64,000 nt of DNA. Source: Campylobacterota bacterium (GTDB lineage: Bacteria; Campylobacterota; Campylobacteria; Campylobacterales; Arcobacteraceae). Positions 1-7,787 of the stretch are shown here, piece by piece. Below the pieces are notes generated by a model. The model was not told the origin of the DNA and did no database searches. It worked only from the letters and a program-made list of their open reading frames with translations. The position numbers and the translations under genes were made by a program. The number at the start of each line of letters is the position of its first letter. Within the stretch, counting starts at the first letter, position 1. The stretch spans positions 1 through 64,000 of the forward strand of contig QMKX01000003.1 of the NCBI GenBank assembly GCA_003643835.1, read 5' to 3'.

Positions 1-508
1 CTTTTTTTTTGAGGTAATCCCATTCAAACTTATTTTTTTTGTCTTGCTTTTTTTTGATTTGCCTTATGGCATTTTTCATATCATCAAAATCTATATTTCC
101 ATAATACTGATAATAAATAGTTTTTATAAATATATTTGTAAGTTCGATATCAAGATTGATAATCTCTTTGTATTGTAAACTATCTTTTGACAAAGCTATA
201 GTTTTGGTTTTTATGAGATTTTTTGCTTTGTTTGAGTATAATTCATCTTGCGCTGATAGTCCTATTAAGTCTAAATAATTTGATTTTAATTTGTTGTTAT
301 CGTCTATCCAAAAAAACTTTCGTCCTTTTTTGCAGTTGTTTGTGTAAAGTTCGACAACAAATTTTTTTTTATCTATTCTCGCAAAATCATTCAAATTTTT
401 TTCATATATATTCTCGCAAATTGTTTTAGGAATAACCTTGAAAGGCTCTTTTGGCGTATTGGCATACAAGGATGCTGCTACAAGTATTAATAAAAGATTG
501 TTTTTCAA
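1..508 (-). CDS. Secreted protein, possible L,D-transpeptidase of the LdtD/YcbB type, N-terminal part (runs off the left edge)
   Basis: The frame opens with TTG at 508, preceded at good distance by AGGAG, and stays open to base 1, so the C-terminus lies outside the window. The start MKNNLLLILVAASLYA is a signal peptide. The next stretch (ELYTNNCKKGRKFFWID, then a segment LDIELTNIFIKTIYYQYYG) resembles the scaffold domain that precedes the catalytic domain in YcbB-type murein L,D-transpeptidases, which cross-link peptidoglycan in the periplasm. The catalytic Cys/His region is not in the window, so the family call is inference. The start lies 11 bases after the luxS stop and the ribosome site overlaps that stop, so it should be translated from the luxS message, downstream of a wall glucosaminidase. 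Confidence 0.5.
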   Translation of the reverse strand, partial: MKNNLLLILVAASLYANTPKEPFKVIPKTICENIYEKNLNDFARIDKKKFVVELYTNNCKKGRKFFWIDDNNKLKSNYLDLIGLSAQDELYSNKAKNLIKTKTIALSKDSLQYKEIINLDIELTNIFIKTIYYQYYGNIDFDDMKNAIRQIKKKQDKKNKFEWDYLKKK

Positions 509-519
509 TTATATGCTCC

Positions 520-1020
520 TCATAAAAGGGTTTCGTCAAGTTTAAGTTTATCGTTGTCCATGATTTTTATATCTTTTTTTAGGACTTTTTTTGCTATCTT
601 TTTTGCTTTTTTCAAGCTATGTAGCTTGTATGTACCACATTGGTATATGTTTAGTTCGGGTATATCTTTTTTATTTTTGACATTTAAAACGTCTTTCATA
701 GAGGCTTGCCAAGCATCAGCAACTTTTTGTGGTTTGACATCACCTATAACACTCATATAAAAACCAGTTTGGCAACCCATAGGGCTACAGTCTATCACTT
801 CTGTGATATTATCTTCTAAATGCTCTCGTAAAAATCCGGCAAACAGATGTTCTAATGTGTGTAAACCTTTTGTATCCATACGATTTTTATTTGGTTCACA
901 AAATCTTATATCAAATACTGTTATAGTATCGCCAGATGGAGTTTTCATAATTTTAGCAACTCTAACTGCCGGCGCGGGCATAACTGTATGATTGACCTTG
1001 AAGCTATCTAATAGCGGCAT
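520..1020 (-). CDS. luxS: S-ribosylhomocysteine lyase LuxS
   Basis: LuxS splits S-ribosylhomocysteine into homocysteine and the autoinducer-2 precursor DPD in the cytoplasm, as the second step of S-adenosylhomocysteine recycling. At 166 residues it has the family's usual length. The metal-binding motif HTLEH sits at residues 54-58, the catalytic Cys at 83 ([10 protein letters not shown]), and the last metal ligand Cys at 128 (CGTY). It is the fifth gene of the minus-strand chain from the speE-like gene and is followed directly by the partial cell-wall gene. The enzyme for the preceding step, MtnN, is at the right edge of the window. A signalling role for the AI-2 by-product cannot be read from sequence. 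Confidence 0.97.
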   Translation of the reverse strand: MPLLDSFKVNHTVMPAPAVRVAKIMKTPSGDTITVFDIRFCEPNKNRMDTKGLHTLEHLFAGFLREHLEDNITEVIDCSPMGCQTGFYMSVIGDVKPQKVADAWQASMKDVLNVKNKKDIPELNIYQCGTYKLHSLKKAKKIAKKVLKKDIKIMDNDKLKLDETLL

Positions 1021-1078
1021 AAGTATATCCTTTTTGATTATATTATCTAAACAAATTTAAAATATCTTTTCTTTGCTG

Positions 1079-1786
1079 TTATTTATCATATTTTAATAGA
1101 TTATTAAGCGTAATCATATTTTTAAGCCGCCTTAAATACTCACCTTTTAGCTCCGAATAGTTTATGTATCCTTTGTATATACCCAAGCCATCAACTTTTT
1201 TACCTTTTTCCAATAGTTTAGCTCTAAGTGCTCTCACTTTTTTATATGCGACATTTGAGTTGATATTGTTCATATATGCTTCAAGAGAGCTCGCAAGTGA
1301 GTTAAATATTCTTATTTTGTGTTTGGCTCCTTTGCTTCGTCTTTTTGGTATTAAACCTTTTTTGCCATATGTCCAGTGCCCAAATATATTGTTGCCTTCT
1401 TTGACAAATCTACTTTTGCCCCAACCGCTCTCTAATGCCGCTTGCGCTATAATTATAGATGTAGGAACGGTGTTTATTTTGTGAAGATATGTTTCTTTAT
1501 CGTATAAATTATTTATTTTATACTGTTTTTGCAATAGTTTTAGCCTGCTTATTTCACGGTTGTTGTTTTTCATAGTTTGATAATGATTAAAAAATCTTTT
1601 GACAAACCCCCTATCTTTTAGTATAACCATATTTTGTTTTTTTATCAGTGGAGTTAATATGTCAAAAAATACCTCTTTTTGTTTTTTGATAGATTTTATT
1701 TTATAGTAACTATCCGGCAAGCCCCCTGCGCTCACACTTATGGCTATAAATAATAGCGCCAATATCCTAACTAATTTGTTGTTCAC
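1079..1786 (-). CDS. Bax-like glucosaminidase (peptidoglycan hydrolase), exported
   Basis: This 235-residue protein starts at GTG 1786, inside the 3' end of dapF. Residues 1-20 (MNNKLVRILALLFIAISVSA) form a signal peptide. The region from about 105 to 200 carries the glucosaminidase/Bax fold with the signature AALESGWGKSRF, whose Glu is the expected catalytic acid, followed by NNIFGHW. Members cut N-acetylglucosaminyl bonds in murein glycan strands in the periplasm. Between dapF (diaminopimelate supply) and a possible L,D-transpeptidase, it fits a wall-remodelling role. A short 58-bp gap separates it from luxS. The substrate bond is inferred from the family only. Confidence 0.85.
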   Translation of the reverse strand: MNNKLVRILALLFIAISVSAGGLPDSYYKIKSIKKQKEVFFDILTPLIKKQNMVILKDRGFVKRFFNHYQTMKNNNREISRLKLLQKQYKINNLYDKETYLHKINTVPTSIIIAQAALESGWGKSRFVKEGNNIFGHWTYGKKGLIPKRRSKGAKHKIRIFNSLASSLEAYMNNINSNVAYKKVRALRAKLLEKGKKVDGLGIYKGYINYSELKGEYLRRLKNMITLNNLLKYDK

Positions 1787-2516
1787 TAACTTCTCCTTTT
1801 AAATATATTTTTTTATCTTTTTTGTATACAAAAATATGCAAACCGCTTTTTGGCAATACTTTAATTTCATTTGATACAAGATTTTGCTTTAATGCATACA
1901 AAAAACTAGCCACCATACCGGTGCCACAACTTAAAGTTTCACCTTCAACTCCTCGTTCAAAGGTTCTAACTGACAGTTTGTTGCTTGATAATATTTCTAC
2001 AAAATTTACATTTGCATCAAATTTTTCTCGCATATTTATAGCCAATTTTATATCAAATACTTTTATATCATCGACTATAGTAACTAAGTGCGGAACTCCT
2101 GTGTCTACCATCCACCAAGTTTTTGTTTTGTATTGAAATGGTTTTTTTAACTCAGTATGCTTTGTCATGGTTGTTTGCACCATATTTTTATCTATTATTG
2201 TTTTTATCACTCCTGCGTCTGTCAAAAAAGATATTTTTAGTTTAGGCTTGATGTATTTAAAATAATACATAGCAACTGCTCTCGTGCCATTGCCACACAT
2301 TGAGGCAGTTGTGCCATTATTATTGTAAAATTGCCATACAAAATCAATTTTATATTTTGATATTTGCTCAAAGGTCGGTTTTGTGACAACGATAAGTCCG
2401 TCAGTTTTATATTTTTTGCATAAAAGTTTTGCTTCGTTTGTATAATCTGCAACTTTATCGTTTTGTGTTATCACAAAATTATTCCCCGTAGCATCAAATA
2501 CTCTAATATTTCGCAC
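1767..2516 (-). CDS. dapF: Diaminopimelate epimerase
   Basis: DapF interconverts LL- and meso-2,6-diaminopimelate, giving the meso form for lysine and peptidoglycan. The two catalytic cysteines are visible: Cys74 in MCGNGTR and a second in the SCGTGM motif near residue 197. The N-terminal FDATGNNFVI matches the family substrate loop. At 249 residues it is slightly short but complete. The GTG start at 2516 lies inside the end of coaE (14-base overlap), a sign of translational coupling. The linkage coaE-dapF is typical of Campylobacterota. dapE, a preceding pathway step, is elsewhere in the window at 24352. Confidence 0.96.
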   Translation of the reverse strand: MRNIRVFDATGNNFVITQNDKVADYTNEAKLLCKKYKTDGLIVVTKPTFEQISKYKIDFVWQFYNNNGTTASMCGNGTRAVAMYYFKYIKPKLKISFLTDAGVIKTIIDKNMVQTTMTKHTELKKPFQYKTKTWWMVDTGVPHLVTIVDDIKVFDIKLAINMREKFDANVNFVEILSSNKLSVRTFERGVEGETLSCGTGMVASFLYALKQNLVSNEIKVLPKSGLHIFVYKKDKKIYLKGEVSEQQIS

Positions 2517-3105
2517 TACAAAGCTCCTTTTTTAGCTTGCTTACTTCATCTTGTAAGTATGTTATATCTTTTGTATTATCAATCATATAATCACAAAGCT
2601 GCTTTTTTGATTGTGTGTCTATTTGGTTGTTTATGATATATTCTACCTGTTTTTTTGTTCTGGAGTCTCTTTTCATCACTCTTTGTATTTGTAAATGTTT
2701 AGAGCAAAAAACTAAAATAGTTTTTGGCAAACAATAACTCTGTGTTTCAAAATATAATGGTATATCCACTATATAAGGAGTAGCTTTTTTTTCAAGTATT
2801 TTCGCTTGTTTTATCACTTGGTCATATATAAGCGGATGAATAAAATTTTCTAATTTTATCTTATTTTTTTTATTTTCAAAAATAAGATCAGATAACTTTT
2901 GTCTGTTTATTGTGCCATTTGTGATATAATCTTTTCCAAACAAAGTTTCTATCTGTTTTGTGTTTTTGTTCAAAATGTCTTTCGCAATTTTATCTGTATC
3001 TATGATATCAAACCCATATACCATAAGTAAAGAACAAACTGTGCTTTTACCACTACCTATGCCACCTGTTAGGGCTATGGCATATCGCAAGTTATCTTTT
3101 TGCAA
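2503..3105 (-). CDS. coaE: Dephospho-CoA kinase
   Basis: CoaE phosphorylates the 3'-hydroxyl of dephospho-CoA, the last step of coenzyme A synthesis. The P-loop ALTGGIGSGKST is near the N-terminus (residues 11-22), followed by the DIIDTDKIAK substrate region and IVDIPLYFE, as expected. Length 200 residues is normal. The start is TTG at 3105, overlapping the end of the speE-like gene by 14 bases. The gene for the preceding CoA step, coaD, is also in this window (26389-26877), so both final steps are present. No unusual residues were seen. Confidence 0.96.
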   Translation of the reverse strand: MQKDNLRYAIALTGGIGSGKSTVCSLLMVYGFDIIDTDKIAKDILNKNTKQIETLFGKDYITNGTINRQKLSDLIFENKKNKIKLENFIHPLIYDQVIKQAKILEKKATPYIVDIPLYFETQSYCLPKTILVFCSKHLQIQRVMKRDSRTKKQVEYIINNQIDTQSKKQLCDYMIDNTKDITYLQDEVSKLKKELCSAKY

Positions 3106-3610
3106 TACCTGTTAGCCTATCATGATAATATTTCGGATATACAAAAGAACAATTTTGTATCTCACTTGTATAATACACAGTATCTGGTATCATATCAGAT
3201 ACGCTCCATCTGATATCCGCTTGAGGGTGATATTTTTTAGATGCGAATATAGCATTTGAGTTATAAAAATGATAAGGCATAGCTATCCAAAAAAATGGCG
3301 AAACTATTTTTATATCTTGTATCACATCATTTGACGGAAAACACAATATAGAATCCTCTGGCTGAAGCATCGTGTTTATTTTTTCTATATCTGTTTTATC
3401 TATTTTTTCTAAACATAAAACAACATCATACTTTTTGTTTGCCGCTTCATTTAGGTTGCGAACATATACGACATCTATATCATAAAAGTTTATATGTTTT
3501 TGAAAGTTAGCATCGTGCTCTCCTACGACTAGCGCTCTTTTTGGATCTTGATGGGTTGTAAAAGATACATGTATTAGCATCTCGTTTAAAACATTAATCT
3601 CATTTAGCAT
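3092..3610 (-). CDS. speE: SpeE-like spermidine synthase family protein, short form
   Basis: I place the start at ATG 3610, preceded by AAAGGAA. The open frame extends further upstream, but that part is not protein-like and crosses the promoter area. The 172-residue product has a Rossmann-type segment KRALVVGEHDANFQKHI followed by YDVVLCL, as in the SpeE aminopropyltransferases of Campylobacterota. Spermidine synthases normally have an N-terminal beta domain (Helicobacter forms are about 260 residues), and that domain is missing here. Position before coaE matches speE in related genomes. Whether it still makes spermidine is doubtful, because the decarboxylated-SAM site is only partly recognisable. 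It is the first gene of the minus-strand chain. Confidence 0.7.
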   Translation of the reverse strand: MLNEINVLNEMLIHVSFTTHQDPKRALVVGEHDANFQKHINFYDIDVVYVRNLNEAANKKYDVVLCLEKIDKTDIEKINTMLQPEDSILCFPSNDVIQDIKIVSPFFWIAMPYHFYNSNAIFASKKYHPQADIRWSVSDMIPDTVYYTSEIQNCSFVYPKYYHDRLTGIAKR

Positions 3611-3664
3611 ATTTTTTGGTTCCTTTAAGCATAATTGGATATAATATCTAAATTTTCTTAAACT

Positions 3665-3723
3665 TACTTCTAAAAATGAATATAGTCTGCAAATTTTGCT
3701 AAAAGTATCTATTTTTAGAAGTA
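3665..3723. repeat. 13-bp perfect inverted repeat between divergent genes
   Basis: TACTTCTAAAAAT at 3665-3677 is repeated as its exact complement at 3711-3723, 33 bases apart. It lies between the speE-like gene (minus) and the DUF2892 gene (plus). A possible plus-strand -10 (TATAGT, 3681-3686) falls between the arms. It could be a regulator site or an RNA hairpin in the DUF2892 leader. Confidence 0.6.
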
Positions 3724-3740
3724 TCAACAAAAGGGCAAAT

Positions 3741-3929
3741 ATGAATAAATATGATAAAATAAAAAATTTTTGTAAAAAATTTAGGATAAGCTTGGGTATT
3801 GTTCTTATAGCTATAGGAGTATCTACATCAAATATATGGTTTTATCTCGGCATAGTGCCGCTTCTGGCAGGATTATTTGACTTTTGTCCTACTTGTATTA
3901 TAACAAAAAAATGCACACCTAAAAGTTAG
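3741..3929 (+). CDS. Small inner-membrane protein, DUF2892 family
   Basis: The start is taken at ATG 3741, preceded by AAGGG, giving 62 residues; an upstream in-frame ATG has no ribosome site. Two hydrophobic segments, about residues 16-32 and 33-47, end in FDFCPTCIITKKC, which matches the cysteine-proline end (CP-x-C/Y) of DUF2892 proteins. Some relatives are fused to rhodanese domains, but no partner is fused here. Function is unknown. The stop is directly followed by the purM ATG with only two bases between, so the two are translated together. Confidence 0.75.
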   Translation: MNKYDKIKNFCKKFRISLGIVLIAIGVSTSNIWFYLGIVPLLAGLFDFCPTCIITKKCTPKS

Positions 3930-3931
3930 AT

Positions 3932-4927
3932 ATGTCAAATATATCCTACAAGGATGCCGGAGTTGATATAGATGCTGGCAACATCTTCGTAAAAAACATA
4001 ACCTCTTTGGTGTCATCTACCAATACCGAAGGAGTAATAGGCGGTATCGGTTCGTTTGCAGGTGCTTTTGAGCTACCAAAAACATATAAAAATCCAGTGC
4101 TTTTGTCTGCTACAGACGGTGTTGGCACAAAACTAAAACTTGCTATAAAATACAAAAAATTTGATACTGTGGGTATTGACTTGGTGGCCATGTGTGTCAA
4201 TGATATATTGTGTAATCACGGCAAACCTTTGTTTTTTTTAGATTATTATGCCACAGGCAAACTTAATATAAGTGAAGCAACACAAGTAGTTAAGGGCATA
4301 GCTGAAGGTTGTCGCCAAAGTCAGTGTGCCTTGATAGGTGGAGAAACTGCTGAGATGCCTACTATGTATACAGATGGAGATTTTGATTTAGCTGGATTTT
4401 GTGTTGGTATAGCCGAAAAAGATGAGATAGATAGAAAGAATCACATAAATGATGGCGATGTTGTATTGGCGATGCCTAGTAGCGGTATTCATTCAAATGG
4501 TTTTAGCTTAGTCAATAAGATATTTTTTGATAAACTTAACATAAAACAAAATGAAAAACTTGCAGGCAAGAATATAATCGATATTCTCATGGAGCCTACT
4601 CGTATATATGCAAAAGAGTTTTTGTCGAACAAAGCACAAATAAAAGCGATGTCTCACATAACAGGCGGCGGCATAATAGAAAACTTGCCAAGAGTATTAC
4701 CAAAAAATCTAACAGCCGTTATAAACAAGAATAAGATAAAATCTATGCCAATATTTGATGAAATAGCTTTATATGTAAACAAAGAAGAGATGTATAGGAC
4801 GTTTAATATGGGGGTCGGTGCTATTTGGATTGTAGATAAGAATGATGTACAAAAAGTTCTACAAAACACAGATGCATATGAAATAGGTAACATAACAAAA
4901 GGCAACCTTGGTTGCAAAATGATATAG
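3932..4927 (+). CDS. purM: Phosphoribosylformylglycinamidine cyclo-ligase (AIR synthetase)
   Basis: PurM closes the imidazole ring of FGAM with ATP, forming aminoimidazole ribotide in purine synthesis. The 331 residues match the family length. Seen in order: [12 protein letters not shown] at the N-terminus, [12 protein letters not shown], the glycine-rich [29 protein letters not shown] and [12 protein letters not shown], then [13 protein letters not shown] in the second half. All key motifs are intact. It begins two bases after the DUF2892 stop and ends nine bases before rpoD. The neighbourhood of coaE/dapF and purM is common in Campylobacterota. Confidence 0.97.
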   Translation: MSNISYKDAGVDIDAGNIFVKNITSLVSSTNTEGVIGGIGSFAGAFELPKTYKNPVLLSATDGVGTKLKLAIKYKKFDTVGIDLVAMCVNDILCNHGKPLFFLDYYATGKLNISEATQVVKGIAEGCRQSQCALIGGETAEMPTMYTDGDFDLAGFCVGIAEKDEIDRKNHINDGDVVLAMPSSGIHSNGFSLVNKIFFDKLNIKQNEKLAGKNIIDILMEPTRIYAKEFLSNKAQIKAMSHITGGGIIENLPRVLPKNLTAVINKNKIKSMPIFDEIALYVNKEEMYRTFNMGVGAIWIVDKNDVQKVLQNTDAYEIGNITKGNLGCKMI

Positions 4928-4935
4928 GAGTTCAA

Positions 4936-6777
4936 ATGGCCAAAATAAATATTTCAAAACTTTTAGAAAAATTTTTCAAGGAAAATAAAAACGGCAAACA
5001 AACATACGAGTGTCTTATCGCAAACTTTGATAAGATGCCAACTTTTGCAAATTGTAAAAAGATAGAAGCCCTACAAAAATTATACAATGTAAAACTTCTC
5101 AGCTCTAGAGAGCTTATATTTTCCGAAAGAGATGAAAATATCAAACAAAAAAAACTTCAACGAATAAAAGATATGCAAGAGTATAGAGCAGAAGATATAT
5201 TAAATTCAAAAGAGATGTCAGAGTGGAGCAGGACAGATTCGCCTGTGAGAATGTATCTTCGACAAATGGGCACAGTGCCACTTTTGACTAAAGAGTTAGA
5301 GATAAAGCTCAGCAAATCAATCAAGCAAGGTGAAGACACTATTTTAAATGCAATTTGTTCTATACCGTATTTGGTTCAGTTTGTTCTTGATTATAAAGAA
5401 CCTTTGGTTAATCGTGAGAGAAAAGTTAAAGAACTTTTTAAAAGTTATGACAATTTGGAAGAAACACCCCAAGAAAACGATAAAGATACCAATAATAATT
5501 TAGATAAGGTAGAAAAAAAACAAAAATTTTTTGAGAAAAGAGAAAAAACTATCCGAAAAGATTTTAAATACTTAGAAAAGGCTTCAAAAGAGTTGCAGCA
5601 GTTTGAAAAACAATACAAAAAAACAAAAGCAAAAGACAACACAACTAAACTATTTGACAAATTGAGCTTCGCATATAAAAGAGACCAAATGAAACAAGGA
5701 TTGAATATACTTTGTCCTACTACTAAACTTATAAACGAGATTGTTAAAACACTTGGAACCACTATAAGCGGCGATGATAGTTTTGATACAAGATTAAAAC
5801 TACTTGAGTATAAGCTTCCTTTATTTAGTGATACTCTCAAAAAAAATCATGATAAAATTTTATCAAAGATTGTAACCTTGTCTAAAGAAGAGGTAGCTAA
5901 AATGGCGCCAGAAGTTACTATGGTAAATATCTATATGGAGATAAAAAAACTTTTCAAAACAAAAGAGGCAAGCAACACCGGATTTGATATAGATGAAGAT
6001 GAACTGAAAAATATATTAGAGCAGATAAAAATAGGCAAAAAAATAGCAAGCGAAGCTAAATACAATATGGCAAAAGCAAACTTAAGATTAGTCGTGTCTG
6101 TTGCTAAAAAATATACAAACAGAGGATTGGCATTTTTAGATTTGATACAAGAAGGAAATATCGGCTTGATGAAAGCAGTAGATAAATTTGAACACGAAAA
6201 AGGTTATAAGTTTTCTACATATGCAACATGGTGGATAAGGCAAGGCATCACAAGGGCGATAGCTGACCAAGCAAGAACGATAAGAATACCTATCCATATG
6301 ATAGAGACAGTCAATCGTATCAATATAACCACAAGAAAATATATACAAGAAACAGGGGAAGAACCTGATACTAAAACACTATCACGGCTTCTTGATATAG
6401 ATGAATATAAGTTAAATCAAGTGCTAAGAATTACAAAAAAACCAATGTCGTTAGAGACACCAGTAGGCGAAGAAGAGGATGGAAAATTAGGCAATTTTAT
6501 AACAGATGAGAAACTTAGAAGTCCATTGGATATGCTCATGACAGAAGATTTAAAACTACAAATAGAAAATATAATAGGACAGCTAACCGATACAGAACAA
6601 ACAGTAATCAAAATGAGATTTGGGCTTACAGAAGATGGTAGCGATAAAACACTTGATGAGATATCAAAGGAGCTTAACATATCCAGAGAGCGCATAAGGC
6701 ATATAGAGGCAACTGCCATAAAAAAAATGAAACACCCAGAAATGGGTGGAAATCTCAAAAAATATGTCGAAAGTTAG
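4936..6777 (+). CDS. rpoD: Primary sigma factor RpoD (sigma-70)
   Basis: This is the housekeeping sigma subunit that directs RNA polymerase to most promoters. The start is ATG 4936 with AGGAG five bases upstream; an earlier in-frame Met is inside purM. The 613-residue product has region 1.2 ([19 protein letters not shown]), a charged non-conserved stretch around residues 160-230, region 2 ([21 protein letters not shown], with [15 protein letters not shown] at 2.3/2.4), region 3 and a region 4 helix-turn-helix ([19 protein letters not shown]). It is a full-length group 1 sigma. Its last 14 bases overlap the start of pyrB. Confidence 0.97.
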   Translation: MAKINISKLLEKFFKENKNGKQTYECLIANFDKMPTFANCKKIEALQKLYNVKLLSSRELIFSERDENIKQKKLQRIKDMQEYRAEDILNSKEMSEWSRTDSPVRMYLRQMGTVPLLTKELEIKLSKSIKQGEDTILNAICSIPYLVQFVLDYKEPLVNRERKVKELFKSYDNLEETPQENDKDTNNNLDKVEKKQKFFEKREKTIRKDFKYLEKASKELQQFEKQYKKTKAKDNTTKLFDKLSFAYKRDQMKQGLNILCPTTKLINEIVKTLGTTISGDDSFDTRLKLLEYKLPLFSDTLKKNHDKILSKIVTLSKEEVAKMAPEVTMVNIYMEIKKLFKTKEASNTGFDIDEDELKNILEQIKIGKKIASEAKYNMAKANLRLVVSVAKKYTNRGLAFLDLIQEGNIGLMKAVDKFEHEKGYKFSTYATWWIRQGITRAIADQARTIRIPIHMIETVNRINITTRKYIQETGEEPDTKTLSRLLDIDEYKLNQVLRITKKPMSLETPVGEEEDGKLGNFITDEKLRSPLDMLMTEDLKLQIENIIGQLTDTEQTVIKMRFGLTEDGSDKTLDEISKELNISRERIRHIEATAIKKMKHPEMGGNLKKYVES

Positions 6778-7654
6778 ACAAATTCGCCACCTTATCACAG
6801 AGAATGATTTTTCAAAAGATGAAATAAAAGATATATTAAGCAAAGCAAAAATATTTTCAAATATACAAAGCTACGACAAACTCAAAGATAAGCTAATCAT
6901 CACACTATTTTTTGAAAACTCTACAAGAACAAGAAGTAGTTTTGAGATAGCCGCTAAAAGACTTGGAGCAAAAGTTGTAAATTTGGATATAGGAACAAGC
7001 TCAAGCAGCAAGGGTGAGAGCTTGGAAGATACTGTGTCGAACTTAAATGCTATGAAACCGGACGCAATAGTCATAAGACACAAAACTTCTGGCTTGCCAG
7101 ATAGCTTGATAAAATATGTTGATTGTCCCATAATCAATGCAGGAGACGGCAAAAATTCACACCCAACACAAGCTATGCTTGATCTATATACCATACATGA
7201 GCACTTTAATGGCGATATTGAAAATAAAACTATAGCTATAGTAGGAGATATAAAAAACTCAAGGGTTGCTTCTAGTAATCTTAGGTTATTGCCACGATTT
7301 GGTATCATACCTATATTGGTATCTCCAGATTGTTTTATGCCAGATGACGATATATTTGAAAAAGCGAATAGTTTAGAAGATGTCATAGATAAAGTAGATA
7401 TAGTGATGAGTTTGAGAGCCCAAATTGAAAGACATGGGCAAAATTACTATAAAACTCCAAAACATTATGCAATTGATTATTGTGTCACTAAAGAGATACT
7501 CGGAGATAAAGACATAATACTGCTTCACCCAGGACCTGTCAATAGAAATATAGACATAAGCGATGATATGTTATCGGACGAAAGGTGTAAAGTGTTGCAA
7601 CAAGTGACAAACGGGGTTGCTGTTCGTATGGCTATACTTGAAAAACTACTTTAA
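6764..7654 (+). CDS. pyrB: Aspartate carbamoyltransferase catalytic subunit
   Basis: PyrB joins carbamoyl phosphate and aspartate, the first committed step of pyrimidine synthesis. I chose ATG 6764 over an upstream GTG (6746) because relatives begin close to the RHLIT segment. The 296-residue product shows the carbamoyl-phosphate loop [20 protein letters not shown], the mobile loop [19 protein letters not shown] and [11 protein letters not shown]. All match the family. No pyrI regulatory subunit gene is adjacent, in line with unregulated trimers in many bacteria. The start overlaps the rpoD end. Confidence 0.96.
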   Translation: MSKVRQIRHLITENDFSKDEIKDILSKAKIFSNIQSYDKLKDKLIITLFFENSTRTRSSFEIAAKRLGAKVVNLDIGTSSSSKGESLEDTVSNLNAMKPDAIVIRHKTSGLPDSLIKYVDCPIINAGDGKNSHPTQAMLDLYTIHEHFNGDIENKTIAIVGDIKNSRVASSNLRLLPRFGIIPILVSPDCFMPDDDIFEKANSLEDVIDKVDIVMSLRAQIERHGQNYYKTPKHYAIDYCVTKEILGDKDIILLHPGPVNRNIDISDDMLSDERCKVLQQVTNGVAVRMAILEKLL

Positions 7655-7694
7655 TGACAATCATTTAACCCCACTTTTATATCTTTTAAATACT

Positions 7695-7707
7695 TGGTAA
7701 ATTACCA
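7695..7707. promoter_or_regulatory. 6+6 bp dyad upstream of ilvB
   Basis: TGGTAAATTACCA has perfect six-base arms around one central base. It lies 55 bases before the ilvB -10 box, in a 133-bp gap. A regulator-binding site is possible, but no regulator gene is nearby to link it to. Confidence 0.4.
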
Positions 7708-7733
7708 TAAAAAAATATAAGTTTTTTGAGGTG

Positions 7734-7743
7734 CACTATAGTG
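7734..7743. promoter_or_regulatory. 10-bp palindrome over the ilvB -35 region
   Basis: CACTATAGTG is a perfect 10-bp palindrome. It sits 18 bases upstream of the putative -10 box of ilvB, where a -35 element would be, which fits an operator. The AGTGGGTT overlapping its right half also pairs, with one extra C, with AACCCCACT near 7669-7677, so a longer hairpin is possible. Confidence 0.4.
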
Positions 7744-7761
7744 GGTTTAAGCATAGTTGGC

Positions 7762-7767
7762 TATAAT
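7762..7767 (+). promoter_or_regulatory. Putative -10 box of the ilvB-ilvH-gltX operon
   Basis: TATAAT stands 20 bases before the ilvB ATG, with AAAAGGAG between. No clear -35 hexamer was seen, as is common in Campylobacterota. Confidence 0.55.
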
Positions 7768-7787
7768 TACTTCTAAAAAGGAGTTTT

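Noticed and set aside
3611-3730. Forty extra N-terminal residues for the speE-like protein
   Set aside because: They cross the divergent promoter and inverted repeat, have no ribosome site and do not look like the SpeE front domain.
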